Source of the DNA: DASCNA01 sp036011305
Lineage (GTDB): Bacteria > Verrucomicrobiota > Lentisphaeria > Victivallales > GWF2-38-69
Direction: 5' to 3'
NCBI GenBank assembly: GCA_036011305.1
Contig: DASCNA010000095.1
Span: 1 to 64,000 of the forward strand
DNA length: 64,000 nucleotides
Within the stretch, counting starts at the first letter, position 1; the number at the start of each line of letters is the position of its first letter. Below, one piece after another: positions 37,476 through 46,987 of the stretch. The notes beneath the pieces were generated by a model. That model ran no database searches. It was not told where the DNA came from and worked only from the letters and a program-made list of their open reading frames with translations. Both the position numbers and the translations under genes were made by a program.

Positions 37476-37812
37476 TATAGTTATAGGTTAAATAATAGTT
37501 CAACATCATTATAATTAAATGTTAGATCATTTCTATAGTATTAAGCAATACTTATTTCAAATCGATTCAGATTAATTTGTATAATTATGTTAAATAATAT
37601 TTCTGTTATAAAAGCATGATACAGTATATTTGCTTTAGAATTCTAAACTTGTTAAATCCAGACTGGTTAAGTTAGGTTATTGTTAGTTTTATTGTATTTC
37701 TCTTGTAAGATTTTAAGTTGGAAGCATATGTATTGATACAGTTAATTTATTAGAATGAAAATTTTCATTAAATTGAAAAATTGACTGGCAATAATAAAAA
37801 AAAGGAAAAATT
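37476..37812. other. Divergent spacer
   Basis: About 340 AT-rich bases between the exported-protein gene and the HAD gene. The AAAAAAAGGAAAAATT just before ATG 37813 is a ribosome binding site; nothing else stands out. Confidence 0.3.
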
Positions 37813-38592
37813 ATGAAAAATGAAAATATATTGAAATACAAAGCATTTATATGTGATATGGACGGCGTAATATATCATGGAAATAAATTACTGCCCGGAG
37901 TGCATAAATTTGTAGAATGGATGCAAAAAGAAAATAAAGATTTTATTTTTTTGACAAATAACAGTCAGATGACTCCAAGAGAACTTCAGGAAAAATTAAA
38001 ACGCTTAGGGTTAAATATTGAAGAAAAACACTTTTATACAAGTGCTTTGGCCACTGCTGCTTTTCTTCACCAGCAATGCCCTAACGGTAGTGCATATGTT
38101 ATTGGAGAAGCTGGAATTACAAATGCACTTTATAATGTTGGTTATTCCACAAATGAAATTAATCCAGACTATGTAGTATTCAGTGAATCCAGCAGTCATA
38201 GTTATGAAAAAATTCATAAGGCTGTAAATTTAGTATTGAATGGAGCAAAACTGATTGGAACTAATCCTGATTTAACCGGTCCAGGCGATAATTGCACAGT
38301 GCCTTCAACAGGAGCTCTTATAGCACCTATTGAGTTAGCTACTAATAGAAAAGCCTATTTTGTCGGTAAACCTAATCCATTAATGATGAGACATGCTTTA
38401 AAAAGATTGAATCGTAAACGCGAAGAAACTCTTATTATCGGAGATAGAATGGATACAGATATTATAGCTGGTGTTGAATCTGAAATTACTACAGTATTGG
38501 TTTTAAGCGGTGTTACTTCAAAAGAAGATTTGAAGAATTTTGCTTATCAGCCTCACTATATTTTTGAGGGAGTTGGTGAAATTATTAAATAA
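37813..38592 (+). CDS. HAD-IIA family phosphatase (NagD/AraL-like)
   Basis: A 259-residue phosphatase. Motif I is CDMDGVIYHG (Asp15 and Asp17), motif II FLTNNSQMTP near 46, motif III Lys in VGKPNPLMM near 188 and motif IV IGDRMDTDIIAG near 214. A C2-type cap lies between motifs II and III. This subfamily removes phosphate from sugar phosphates or nucleotides; substrate cannot be read from sequence. Cytoplasmic. Confidence 0.87.
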   Translation: MKNENILKYKAFICDMDGVIYHGNKLLPGVHKFVEWMQKENKDFIFLTNNSQMTPRELQEKLKRLGLNIEEKHFYTSALATAAFLHQQCPNGSAYVIGEAGITNALYNVGYSTNEINPDYVVFSESSSHSYEKIHKAVNLVLNGAKLIGTNPDLTGPGDNCTVPSTGALIAPIELATNRKAYFVGKPNPLMMRHALKRLNRKREETLIIGDRMDTDIIAGVESEITTVLVLSGVTSKEDLKNFAYQPHYIFEGVGEIIK

Positions 38593-38759
38593 AATTTAAT
38601 TTTACAATTTGATATCTAAATTTCTTGTTTTTTGGGTGATATCAGAGTTAACTAGTAATTTTGTTACTGATGTATCAGTAATTATTGAAAAATTACGACG
38701 TTTTAATATAATTTTAGTAAAGAAGATACTTGCACTCTTTAGTATGTCTAAAAAATTAT

Positions 38760-40943
38760 ATGAAACGCATCAGGCTAAATATATTATTCTTCATCTTCAT
38801 ATCTATTTTTTTCAGTATTCTGTTTGTATTGCTTATCCTAATTTCTTTAAATGTTTTCGATTCACTGAAAATTAATTCACTTAACCATACCACTCGTGAT
38901 AGGATAGATTTTATTAACTATAATTTGCGAAACCAAATGAAAAAGCAGGCATTGTTTGTCAATAATTAGTTTAAATCTGCTGTCAACAGTTTGAAATTTA
39001 TCGGTTCAAAAGCACAAAAAATTTTACAAGAAGATAATATTTATTCAAGTGAGGGTGAACTTAAGTTTTCTTTTGATGATAAAACAAAAAAATATCAATA
39101 TTCAGAGAAAAGTTTTTTAGATAATTTGGAAGGTGAAGATTACTATTTTACTGTTAATTACTGGGGTAATAGAAAAGAACTCAAAGGTGTTCCTGTTTTA
39201 AAATATCATAATCAAATGTCTCAATTAAAGCTACTATGTGAACAGAGCGCTATTAGCCATGAAACAATATCAAGTATTTTTATCTGTTTTAAAAATTCTT
39301 TGTTTATTGAACAAGTAAATTCCAAAAAAAACTATGATTTAACAAAATCAGGAAGATATATTAAATCTTTAGTAAAAAAAATTTATAAATATAAATACGA
39401 ACCAGGTAAACCTATATTTACAAGTATTTTTAAAAAGCGTAAAGGCAAACTTGTTTTTTATATTTTATATCCAGTTTATAATTCAAAAAATGATTTAGAG
39501 TTTATAGTAGGTTGTTCAATTCCTTATAATATGGCAATTTCGTATATTTATAATATTTTTTCAGAGGGAGAGTATGAAAAATATGATATTATAAAACTAT
39601 TTATTAGTAATAATGGTAATATCCTTTATCTTCCTCGAAAATATGCTGAACTTTTTTCTCTACCAGTTAATAAAAAAGAAATACCTCTTGATTCTGATAA
39701 ATTCATCTACAACATGAACTTATTGGCTTCATCCAATCCAGTAGTTAGGGAACTAGGTAATTTGCTTCTTAGTGAACCGGCAGGAACAACTTATATTCAA
39801 CTCAGGGGACAGTCATATTTATTGATTTTTTATACTATACCTGTAAATAAGTGGAATATAATACTTTTGGTAAATAACACCCATTTTCAAAAACCTATCA
39901 AAAAACTAAACTTATATTTTAATAATATCTTTGATAAATTTATAAAATGTTTAATAATATGCTTTCTGGTAATATTAGTCTTAGGCTTTATTTTTTCACT
40001 ATTTTTCTTTAAAAGTATTTTTATAAAACCTGTCAGAAATATAAGAGACAAGTTTAATCTCTTGGGAAAAGGGAATTTTAATATAGAGACAAAAGAAAAA
40101 GGAGTAAAAGAAATATATGATTTGTCTCTGTCTTTTAATAATGTAGGAAAACAGTTAAAAAATTACACGGATAATCTGCAAAATGAAATTAAAGCAAGAC
40201 AGATAATTCAGACAGAGCTTAAAATTGCGGGGGAAATACAGGAATCAGTTTTACCTGCTATTACTGAAGGGTTTATAAGAAAAGAATTTACATTATTTGC
40301 CAGACTTATTTCTGCTAAGGAAATGTCGGGTGATTTCTATGACTTTTTTTATGTAAGGCCTAATAAACTTGCTCTTATACTGGCAGATGTATCAGGGAAG
40401 GGAATAACTGCTGCATTTTATATGAGTATGTCAAAGGCAATAATAAAAGAGGCATGCCTGTCATCTGAGACATTAGGTCCCGGAAAGATATTAAATTATG
40501 TGAATAAAACTCTTTGCAGGAATAATGAAAAATCAATGTTTCTGACTCTGTATTTATGTATTTACAACATTGATACAGGAGAACTGGAATTTTCTAATGC
40601 CGGCCATCATGAGTTTACCTATCTAAAAAGCAACGGTAATATTTCAACTGGTGGAATATTATCTAAACCGGCAATAGGTATTTGCGAAGAAACTGAATTC
40701 AACAGTTCTAAACTTAAAATACAAAAAGGTTCAACAGTGATTTTTTATACTGATGGTATAACTGAGGCACCTGATTCAAGCAATAATGAGTATGGTAATG
40801 AAAGATTGGAAAAGATTATTGAAAAGAATTATCTGGATAAAATTTCTGATCTAGGAGACTTGATAATTAAAGACGTGCTGGATTTCCAAAAAGGCGAAAA
40901 GTTTGATGATATAACACTTTTAATGTTTAGAAGAAATGAATAA
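38760..40943 (+). CDS. Membrane RsbU/SpoIIE-type protein phosphatase with Cache sensor, one in-frame TAG
   Basis: Read from ATG 38760 the gene has 727 codons with one TAG at 38967-38969 (codon 70); both halves are in the same frame with no other damage. Order: TM1 (about 9-30), extracytoplasmic Cache-like domain to about 385, TM2 (FIKCLIICFLVILVLGFIF), HAMP, then a PPM/SpoIIE phosphatase with EMSGDFYDFF, ADVSGKGITAAFYM, FSNAGHHEF, FYTDGITEAPD and DDITLLMF. It would dephosphorylate an anti-sigma-antagonist type partner. CAG (Gln) to TAG is the simplest origin. If TAG is real, translation could restart near 38991 without TM1, so the protein is probably crippled. Confidence 0.75.
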
Positions 40944-40998
40944 GGTTTTAGCACAGTATAAAGTTATGTTTCGGTAAAGACAAATGTTTGACATTAGT

Positions 40999-41190
40999 TT
41001 AAACATTTCTTTTGAATATGAGCAGAGTAATATCATCAAAAAGATTTCTTTCTTCAAAATCACGAACCGATCGAACTATTTTATTGGATAAGTCATATAA
41101 AGACAAATTAATATTATCTTTTATGAGTTTAAAGAATTTCTTAACAATATGTGTATTGTTTCTATTATACTTTTGTATATTTGAATTGCA
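40999..41190 (-). pseudogene. C-terminal remnant of a second RsbU-type phosphatase
   Basis: The reverse strand ends with LSNKIVRSVRDFEERNLFDDITLLIFKRN, which aligns with the last residues of the adjacent phosphatase (IIKDVLDFQKGEKFDDITLLMF). Only about 50 residues are left, and the catalytic Asp motifs are absent. It lies tail to tail with the intact gene, 55 bases away, so a related gene was once duplicated in inverted orientation. Confidence 0.65.
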
Positions 41191-41252
41191 GTGAACTATG
41201 GAACAATATAGTATAATAGATCTATTCATAAACTATAATTTTTTATTTAATA

Positions 41253-42470
41253 ATGAGTGAATTTAAATTTCAAAAGTACCTAAGCAAAATTGACAGAACA
41301 AGAGAAATTCAAAGTAATTTCAGTATTAAAAATTATTTATTATCAATTGTTATACCGGTATATGGTGAATATGAAGACTTGGGACAGGTACTTTATAATT
41401 TAACCTTTAATGATAAAAACCTTTTAAAAAAAACGCTTATTACTATTATTATTAATTCTCCAGCCTACTTGCCTAATACTAAATATATTGAGATAAACAA
41501 CAGGCTTTTGAGTGAGTTAAAGAATAATAATTTTCAGAATAAATTCAAATTGCACAATTTAAATCTATGCTGGATAGATGCTTCGACTGCAGGAAATGAA
41601 CTTTCTGGAAAAGGGGGAGTCGGCAGAGCCAGAAAACTTGGAATGGATTACAGTTTATTTTATATGAATTGGAATTTATCTCCTCTGATTATCAGTTTAG
41701 ATGGAGATACGCTCGTTGAGGAAAAATATTTGGAATCTATTTTTAGATATTTTGAATCAAATAATCATATTGTCGGAACTTCTATTTCATTCAAACATCA
41801 AAAAGCAGATAGTGTACTGGATGAATCAGCGATAAGGGAGTATGAAGTTTATTTGCATGATTATGTATATAAATTAAAAAATGCTAAATCTCCATATGCA
41901 TATTATACAATTGGTTCTGCGATGGCTTTTAGGGCTGAATACTATATCAAAGCAGGCGGTATGAAAACGCATAGAGGGGGAGAAGATTTTTATTTTATGC
42001 AGTCTCTCAGAAAACTAGGGAAAATAGGTCATATAACAGATACTTCTGTACATCCTTCTTCTCGTATTTCAGGAAGAGTCCCTTTTGGTACAGGACCAAG
42101 ATTAAAAAAAACAGTGGGAGGCAGTGAATTAAAACTGTACAATCCTAAGATTTTTGATCTGCTTGGAAAAACTTTAAGAGAAGTTAGAAAATGGCTGGCC
42201 TGTAATGATCTAAGCTATTCAGAGTTAGAATTGAAACTGGATTCCAGATGTTTAGATTTTCTAGAGGAGAATAATTTTTCTGAAATCTGGGATAAAATTG
42301 TAGAGAACAATTTAAAAAAAAGAGATAAGTTATCTAAGAAAAATAAAAAGAAACTACTTTGTGCTTTCCATGTCTGGTTTGATGCATTTAAGACTTTAAA
42401 GTTTATTCATTACCTGGAAAATGAATATCCAGAAGAATTCCCTAAAATAAATATACAAAGCATTAAGTGA
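41253..42470 (+). CDS. Family 2 glycosyltransferase
   Basis: A 405-residue GT-A enzyme. LLSIVIPVYGEYEDL near 28, then DASTAGNELSGKGGVGRARKLGMD near 110 and LSPLIISLDGDTLVEE near 150 (the metal-binding DxD-like segment), followed by a long acceptor domain with HRGGEDFYFMQSLRKLGKI. No membrane helix. It transfers a sugar from a nucleotide donor to an unknown acceptor, perhaps a compatible solute or surface glycan. The gene ends in TGA; the frame would stay open 38 more codons, into the convergent PAP2 gene, so TGA most likely terminates here. Confidence 0.72.
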   Translation: MSEFKFQKYLSKIDRTREIQSNFSIKNYLLSIVIPVYGEYEDLGQVLYNLTFNDKNLLKKTLITIIINSPAYLPNTKYIEINNRLLSELKNNNFQNKFKLHNLNLCWIDASTAGNELSGKGGVGRARKLGMDYSLFYMNWNLSPLIISLDGDTLVEEKYLESIFRYFESNNHIVGTSISFKHQKADSVLDESAIREYEVYLHDYVYKLKNAKSPYAYYTIGSAMAFRAEYYIKAGGMKTHRGGEDFYFMQSLRKLGKIGHITDTSVHPSSRISGRVPFGTGPRLKKTVGGSELKLYNPKIFDLLGKTLREVRKWLACNDLSYSELELKLDSRCLDFLEENNFSEIWDKIVENNLKKRDKLSKKNKKKLLCAFHVWFDAFKTLKFIHYLENEYPEEFPKINIQSIK

Positions 42471-42549
42471 TTAGATTTTACTTATTTTGGATTGGATTTA
42501 AAATTTGGAGCTTATTCTTACATGAAATCCCATCATAAATCTAAAATAA

Positions 42550-43203
42550 TTATGGAAGATAGGGCATTTTTTCTATTCTTTCAATAATACCTACGGTAAA
42601 ACGCCCTGTAGTTATCCCCACAATCATACCTGCAATTACGTCGCTTACAAAATGGTAGTCTAATCCGATAAGACCAACCATAACGCAGATAGATAATGTT
42701 ATTGCCAGCCATTTTAATTTAGGATATTCGAGCCATACAACAGTCATAGCTGCAAAAATAACACAGGTATGTCCTGACGGAAATGACTGGTATGCCAAAC
42801 CAGTATGGAAAAAATTAAATCCGTAAGCATCCATGCCGATAAGTGAAAGGTTTCCATTGATATAAGTTTGAGGCCAGTATCTACCAAATACTCCTTTTAG
42901 CAGGTCTTTAATAATTACTACTGTAACTATGCTGGTACAGTAGCTAAAAAGAAATTTGTCAAAAAGAGAAAATAGCTTTCTGGCATATCTGGTAAATAGA
43001 TATATGTAAAGAATAGGGACAGTAAAAAAAATGACATTAGCTATATGTTCCAAACAATAGAATATCAACATGAGTGTTGTATATTTACTCAAATAATCAT
43101 GTACCGCAAATGCCACAGGTTTATCAATATATTTATAGAAAATTATGATTAAAATAATTCCTATACCTGTTAGTAATAAATGTTTTTTAGTTTGCTGTTT
43201 CAT
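42550..43203 (-). CDS. PAP2-family membrane phosphatase
   Basis: A 217-residue protein with about six membrane helices. The three PAP2 motifs are present: KDLLKGVFGRYWPQ near 112, FPSGHTCVIFA near 145 and GLDYHFVSDVIAG near 185, giving the catalytic His pair. Likely a phosphatidylglycerophosphate, undecaprenyl-pyrophosphate or lipid-A phosphatase. It follows the LOG gene by 52 bases on the same strand. Confidence 0.85.
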   Translation of the reverse strand: MKQQTKKHLLLTGIGIILIIIFYKYIDKPVAFAVHDYLSKYTTLMLIFYCLEHIANVIFFTVPILYIYLFTRYARKLFSLFDKFLFSYCTSIVTVVIIKDLLKGVFGRYWPQTYINGNLSLIGMDAYGFNFFHTGLAYQSFPSGHTCVIFAAMTVVWLEYPKLKWLAITLSICVMVGLIGLDYHFVSDVIAGMIVGITTGRFTVGIIERIEKMPYLP

Positions 43204-43255
43204 GTAAGTGAAAAATGTTATTGTATAAAGTTAATACTATTATAAAATATTTTAA

Positions 43256-43846
43256 TCAAGATTTCAATTTCATTGCCCATTGAGCTTTATCTATTATTAT
43301 AGGTTTTGATTTTTTCAACTTATTTATAAGTTCTAAAGGTGTTGATCCTGTATTTATAGCTTCCTTCAAGCTTTCATGAATAAAACCTTCTGTTATTGCA
43401 TGATTGATGAAAGAAATAAGTTTATCATAAAAACCACTGATATTTAAAAAACCACATGGCTTTTGATGGAGATCGAGTTGGCTCCATGTAATCATTTCAA
43501 ATATTTCTTCAAATGTACCGAAACCGCCGGGCATTGCGATAAAACCGTCTGAAAGATTTTCCATTAAAGCTTTCCGCTCGTGCATTGTATCTACAATTCT
43601 GAGGTCTTCTAAATCATTAAATGCAACTTCTTTATCTACAAGGTGCCTTGGCATAACGCCTGTAACCTTTCCACCGTGTTTTAGAACTGTTTTAGCAATA
43701 ACTCCCATTAATCCTACATTGGAACCACCGTAAATAAGATTAATATTTTGCTCTGCTAGAGCTTGACCGAGTTTTACGGCATTTTCCTTGTATTCTATTC
43801 TAGTTCCTGGGCTGGAACCACAAAAAACACATATTTTTGAAAGCAT
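43256..43846 (-). CDS. LOG-family nucleoside 5'-monophosphate phosphoribohydrolase
   Basis: A 196-residue Rossmann protein with ICVFCGSSPGTR at the N terminus, IYGGSNVGLMGVIA near 38, MHERKALM near 88 and the PGGFGTFEE motif at 106-114, all diagnostic of LOG (lonely guy). It splits N6-modified or plain AMP into base and ribose-5-phosphate. The C-terminal KAQWAMKLKS is the usual end, directly followed by TGA, which supports TGA as a true stop here. Probably co-transcribed with the PAP2 gene. Confidence 0.85.
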   Translation of the reverse strand: MLSKICVFCGSSPGTRIEYKENAVKLGQALAEQNINLIYGGSNVGLMGVIAKTVLKHGGKVTGVMPRHLVDKEVAFNDLEDLRIVDTMHERKALMENLSDGFIAMPGGFGTFEEIFEMITWSQLDLHQKPCGFLNISGFYDKLISFINHAITEGFIHESLKEAINTGSTPLELINKLKKSKPIIIDKAQWAMKLKS

Positions 43847-43969
43847 CTATTTTACCTTTTTGTTTTACGTTTCTTATAAATTACAATTAAGTAGCAAACA
43901 ACAACAGCTATTAATAGAGAAATATATTTTGTCATATTGTTTTGTCTAGTTTATATTCAAATAAAAAAA

Positions 43970-43998
43970 TGTCACAGAAATATTTTCCTGTGACATCA
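43970..43998 (-). terminator. Terminator after secDF
   Basis: Perfect stem ATGTCACAG/CTGTGACAT; on the reverse strand it runs into a seven-T run. Confidence 0.92.
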
Positions 43999-44023
43999 GT
44001 ATATTAAATTTTTAAAATTTAAC

Positions 44024-46516
44024 TTAATCTTTAATTCCTGTCACTTTTTTATGCCAATGAGCTACAAGAGGAGAAGCTACAAATATAGATGAGTAGGTTC
44101 CTACTATTATACCTGCAAGCATAATAAGGGCAAAATTGTTTATCGATACTCCGCCGAATATATATAAGACTAATACTACTACAAAAGTTAAAAATGAAGT
44201 AATTACAGTTCTGCTCAATGTCTGGTTAATACTTAGATCTATAATCTCTCTATATTTTAAATCTTTACGCAGTTTTAAATTTTCGCGTATTCTGTCAAAA
44301 ACAATAATTGTATCATTTACGGAATAACCTACAACTGTCAATAATGCCGCTACAACAGTCAACGATATTTGCCTATCGAATGCAATCAATACGCCTGTTC
44401 CGATTATTACATCATGAAGTAATGCAATTATTGCCGCTATAGCATATGTCAATTCGAATCTTAGAGATACATATATTATCATTCCAGCAAAAGAAAGAAG
44501 TATTGCTATAATTGCCGCTGTCGCAAATGATGAACCTACAAGGCCTCCAATACTAGTTTCAGACGCACCAGAAAATTTAGCATTAGGAAACTGTTTATTC
44601 AGTAATTGAGTAATTGTTGACATTTCACCACTGGAGTTCTTAGGCCTGGTCTGTTTATCAATCAGAATATCTATTTTGTTTCCTGCTATTGGAGAAGATT
44701 TATACGAAATATCGGTTTGATAACCTTCTTTTCCAAGGAATTTTTTTACTTTACCTTGTGATATGTGTTTTTGATAATTGAGAACAATTTGTGTCCCACC
44801 GGTAAAATCAACGCCTAATATAGTTTTATGTTTTATTACTCCAATTGTTATTGAAGCTATCATTAGGCATAAAGATATAATGATACAATATTTCCACAGA
44901 CTTAAAAATTTAATTTTAGTATTGTGGAAGATTCTTAGCATTGTAAGCTTACGTATATGAAAATATCTGTTGTAAATATCGAAAATCAATCTTGTTACAA
45001 ATATGGCAGTGAACATACTGCAGACTATACCGATACTTAAAGTAGCACCAAATCCTTTTACCGGTCCTGATCCCTGCCAGTATAGAATTAAACCAACCAA
45101 CAATGTTGTTATATTTGAGTCAAATATTGTAATAAAGGCTCTTTTATAACCAATATCAATGGCATTAGTTAAAGTTTTATTCGACTCTATTTCCTCTCGA
45201 ATCCTCTCATATATGAGCACATTCGCATCTACCGCCATACCTATAGTAAGGATAATAGCAGCAATACCAGGTAGTGTCAGTGTTGCCCCTAAAGATGCCA
45301 TTGCTCCAACAATAAGGATAACATTTGCAATTAGTGCTATATTAGCAACAAGACCTGCTTTCATGTAATAAATCAACATGAATAAACCTACGCCGATTAG
45401 TCCAAGAATACCTGCTATAGAACCACTGTATACAGATTCTTTACCCAAGGTAGGGGCAGTATCAAAAACTGAATCGATATGAATTGTTGCCGGTAAATTA
45501 CCACAGGCTAATGCGGTTGCTACATTTGAAGCTTCTTCCTGTGAAAAATCACCTGAAATTGAAGCATTACCACCATAAATTGCAGTTTGTATATTCGGTG
45601 CTGAATACAAAGTACCGTCCAGAACAATACCTAATCTCCGTCCAACATTTTTGCTTGTAACTTCACCAAATTTTTGAGCACCTTTAGAGTTAAACTCTAA
45701 AGAAATCTGTCTTTGTCCGTATTGGTCAGTAACAACATTTGCATTGGTAATATCCATACCGCTCATTTGAGGATGTATTTGAACAAAATCAGTTTCCAGG
45801 CTTTTTTTGCCAAATCTGTTAGAATTGACCATAGTCATACGCTCATAACCTACAGGTGGAATGAAATGCTCTTTATCCGCATTGTATTCTGATACAAGTT
45901 GAGCGTTATTTTTAGCCAGCAGTCTGAATTCAAGTTTTGCAGACATCTGAATAAGTCTTTTGTATTCTTGCTTCTGCTCTTCTGTAGAGACAGGTATTTT
46001 TAAAGAAATTCTTTCAGAACCTTCTGCTGCAATTTCTGGTTCAACCAATCCGGATTTATTAATTCTATTTCTTAATATATCCATTACCCTGTCTCTTAGT
46101 TGAGAAATAGGGATCTGAGTTTCACCTTTTTTTACTTTATTAGGAATTACGCTTACATCAAATTCAGTTCCACCGTTTAGGTCAAGTCCAAGCTTAATCG
46201 AACTGGCGCATTTTGATCTTACAATTCGTAATGCTTGCTGGTTGGTAAGAACGTCAGGAATATTAATTATTTTAGCCAAATCCACATTAAGGTCTTTAGC
46301 AGCTAACTCTACTGCAGTTGTAGGAAATAGGTTTTTATCAGCTTTTTCCTTTTCTTTTGCTAGTGCTATGACTTTTTCAACCTTGGGATTATTATTAGTC
46401 ATAGATCTTAATTCTTTATAAAAATTCTGCTGTGTTAGCGGAAACATTGACCATCCAAATACTACAAGAATGATAATTACAAGAATTAGTCTTCCTAAAA
46501 TTGGCTTTTTGTTCAT
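44024..46516 (-). CDS. secDF: Fused protein-export membrane protein SecDF
   Basis: An 830-residue fusion of SecD and SecF, the proton-driven helper of the Sec translocon. SecD part: TM1 near 10-27, SIKLGLDLNGGTEFDV near 107, and the TM3-6 block with GMAVDANVLIYERIREE near 425. SecF part: VDFTGGTQIV near 570 and GYSVNDTIIVFDRIREN near 728, each with the paired acidic residues used in proton flow. Twelve helices are expected. YajC is encoded 54 bases upstream, the usual operon order. Fused SecDF is found in Bacillus, Bacteroidota and PVC bacteria but not in most proteobacteria. Confidence 0.95.
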   Translation of the reverse strand: MNKKPILGRLILVIIILVVFGWSMFPLTQQNFYKELRSMTNNNPKVEKVIALAKEKEKADKNLFPTTAVELAAKDLNVDLAKIINIPDVLTNQQALRIVRSKCASSIKLGLDLNGGTEFDVSVIPNKVKKGETQIPISQLRDRVMDILRNRINKSGLVEPEIAAEGSERISLKIPVSTEEQKQEYKRLIQMSAKLEFRLLAKNNAQLVSEYNADKEHFIPPVGYERMTMVNSNRFGKKSLETDFVQIHPQMSGMDITNANVVTDQYGQRQISLEFNSKGAQKFGEVTSKNVGRRLGIVLDGTLYSAPNIQTAIYGGNASISGDFSQEEASNVATALACGNLPATIHIDSVFDTAPTLGKESVYSGSIAGILGLIGVGLFMLIYYMKAGLVANIALIANVILIVGAMASLGATLTLPGIAAIILTIGMAVDANVLIYERIREEIESNKTLTNAIDIGYKRAFITIFDSNITTLLVGLILYWQGSGPVKGFGATLSIGIVCSMFTAIFVTRLIFDIYNRYFHIRKLTMLRIFHNTKIKFLSLWKYCIIISLCLMIASITIGVIKHKTILGVDFTGGTQIVLNYQKHISQGKVKKFLGKEGYQTDISYKSSPIAGNKIDILIDKQTRPKNSSGEMSTITQLLNKQFPNAKFSGASETSIGGLVGSSFATAAIIAILLSFAGMIIYVSLRFELTYAIAAIIALLHDVIIGTGVLIAFDRQISLTVVAALLTVVGYSVNDTIIVFDRIRENLKLRKDLKYREIIDLSINQTLSRTVITSFLTFVVVLVLYIFGGVSINNFALIMLAGIIVGTYSSIFVASPLVAHWHKKVTGIKD

Positions 46517-46570
46517 TTAATATTCCTTGATACGATCCTTTTTTGGTTAATTATTTCTTATATTAAATAA

Positions 46571-46891
46571 TTATTTAGCGATTTTTTCAATAACTCCACT
46601 GATAGAACCACGACTTACTTCTACTTTTACGTTATCAGCTATTTTTACTAAAGCAGTTTTGTCTTTAATAGTTGAAACTGTGCCTATTAATCCACCTGCA
46701 GTAACAACTTTGTCTCCAGCTTTGATTTCATTAAGCATTTGTTGACGTTTTTTTGCTTTTTTCTGCTGAGAGCGGAATAGCAAGAAATACATTACAATGA
46801 TGATTAAAATAAAAGGTCCAAAACTAACAAGCATTCCCTGTAAGCCACCCTGTTTTGCTGCAGCTGTTGCTAAATTTGCTAATATTTCCAT
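46571..46891 (-). CDS. yajC: Preprotein translocase subunit YajC
   Basis: A 106-residue single-pass membrane protein. The helix is at about 24-41 (FILIIIVMYFLLF), followed by the basic RSQQKKAKKRQQML and GDKVVTAGGLIGTV, the family signature. AGGGGA lies before ATG 46891. First gene of the yajC-secDF unit. Confidence 0.95.
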   Translation of the reverse strand: MEILANLATAAAKQGGLQGMLVSFGPFILIIIVMYFLLFRSQQKKAKKRQQMLNEIKAGDKVVTAGGLIGTVSTIKDKTALVKIADNVKVEVSRGSISGVIEKIAK

Positions 46892-46937
46892 TTGAATATT
46901 CCCCTAATGTTTGTTTTTTAAATAAATGAAAGATTAT

Positions 46938-46970
46938 TAATAATGAAGTGAAAAGTCCACTTCATTATTA
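46938..46970 (-). terminator. Terminator after rpsA
   Basis: Perfect 13-bp stem TAATAATGAAGTG/CACTTCATTATTA around a seven-base loop, between rpsA and yajC. It separates the two units. Weak T run. Confidence 0.75.
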
Positions 46971-46987
46971 ATTATATATATTTGATA

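Noticed and set aside
38609..38875. 88-codon forward ORF before the phosphatase
   Set aside because: Overlaps the true N terminus of the phosphatase in another frame and contains no recognisable protein signature.
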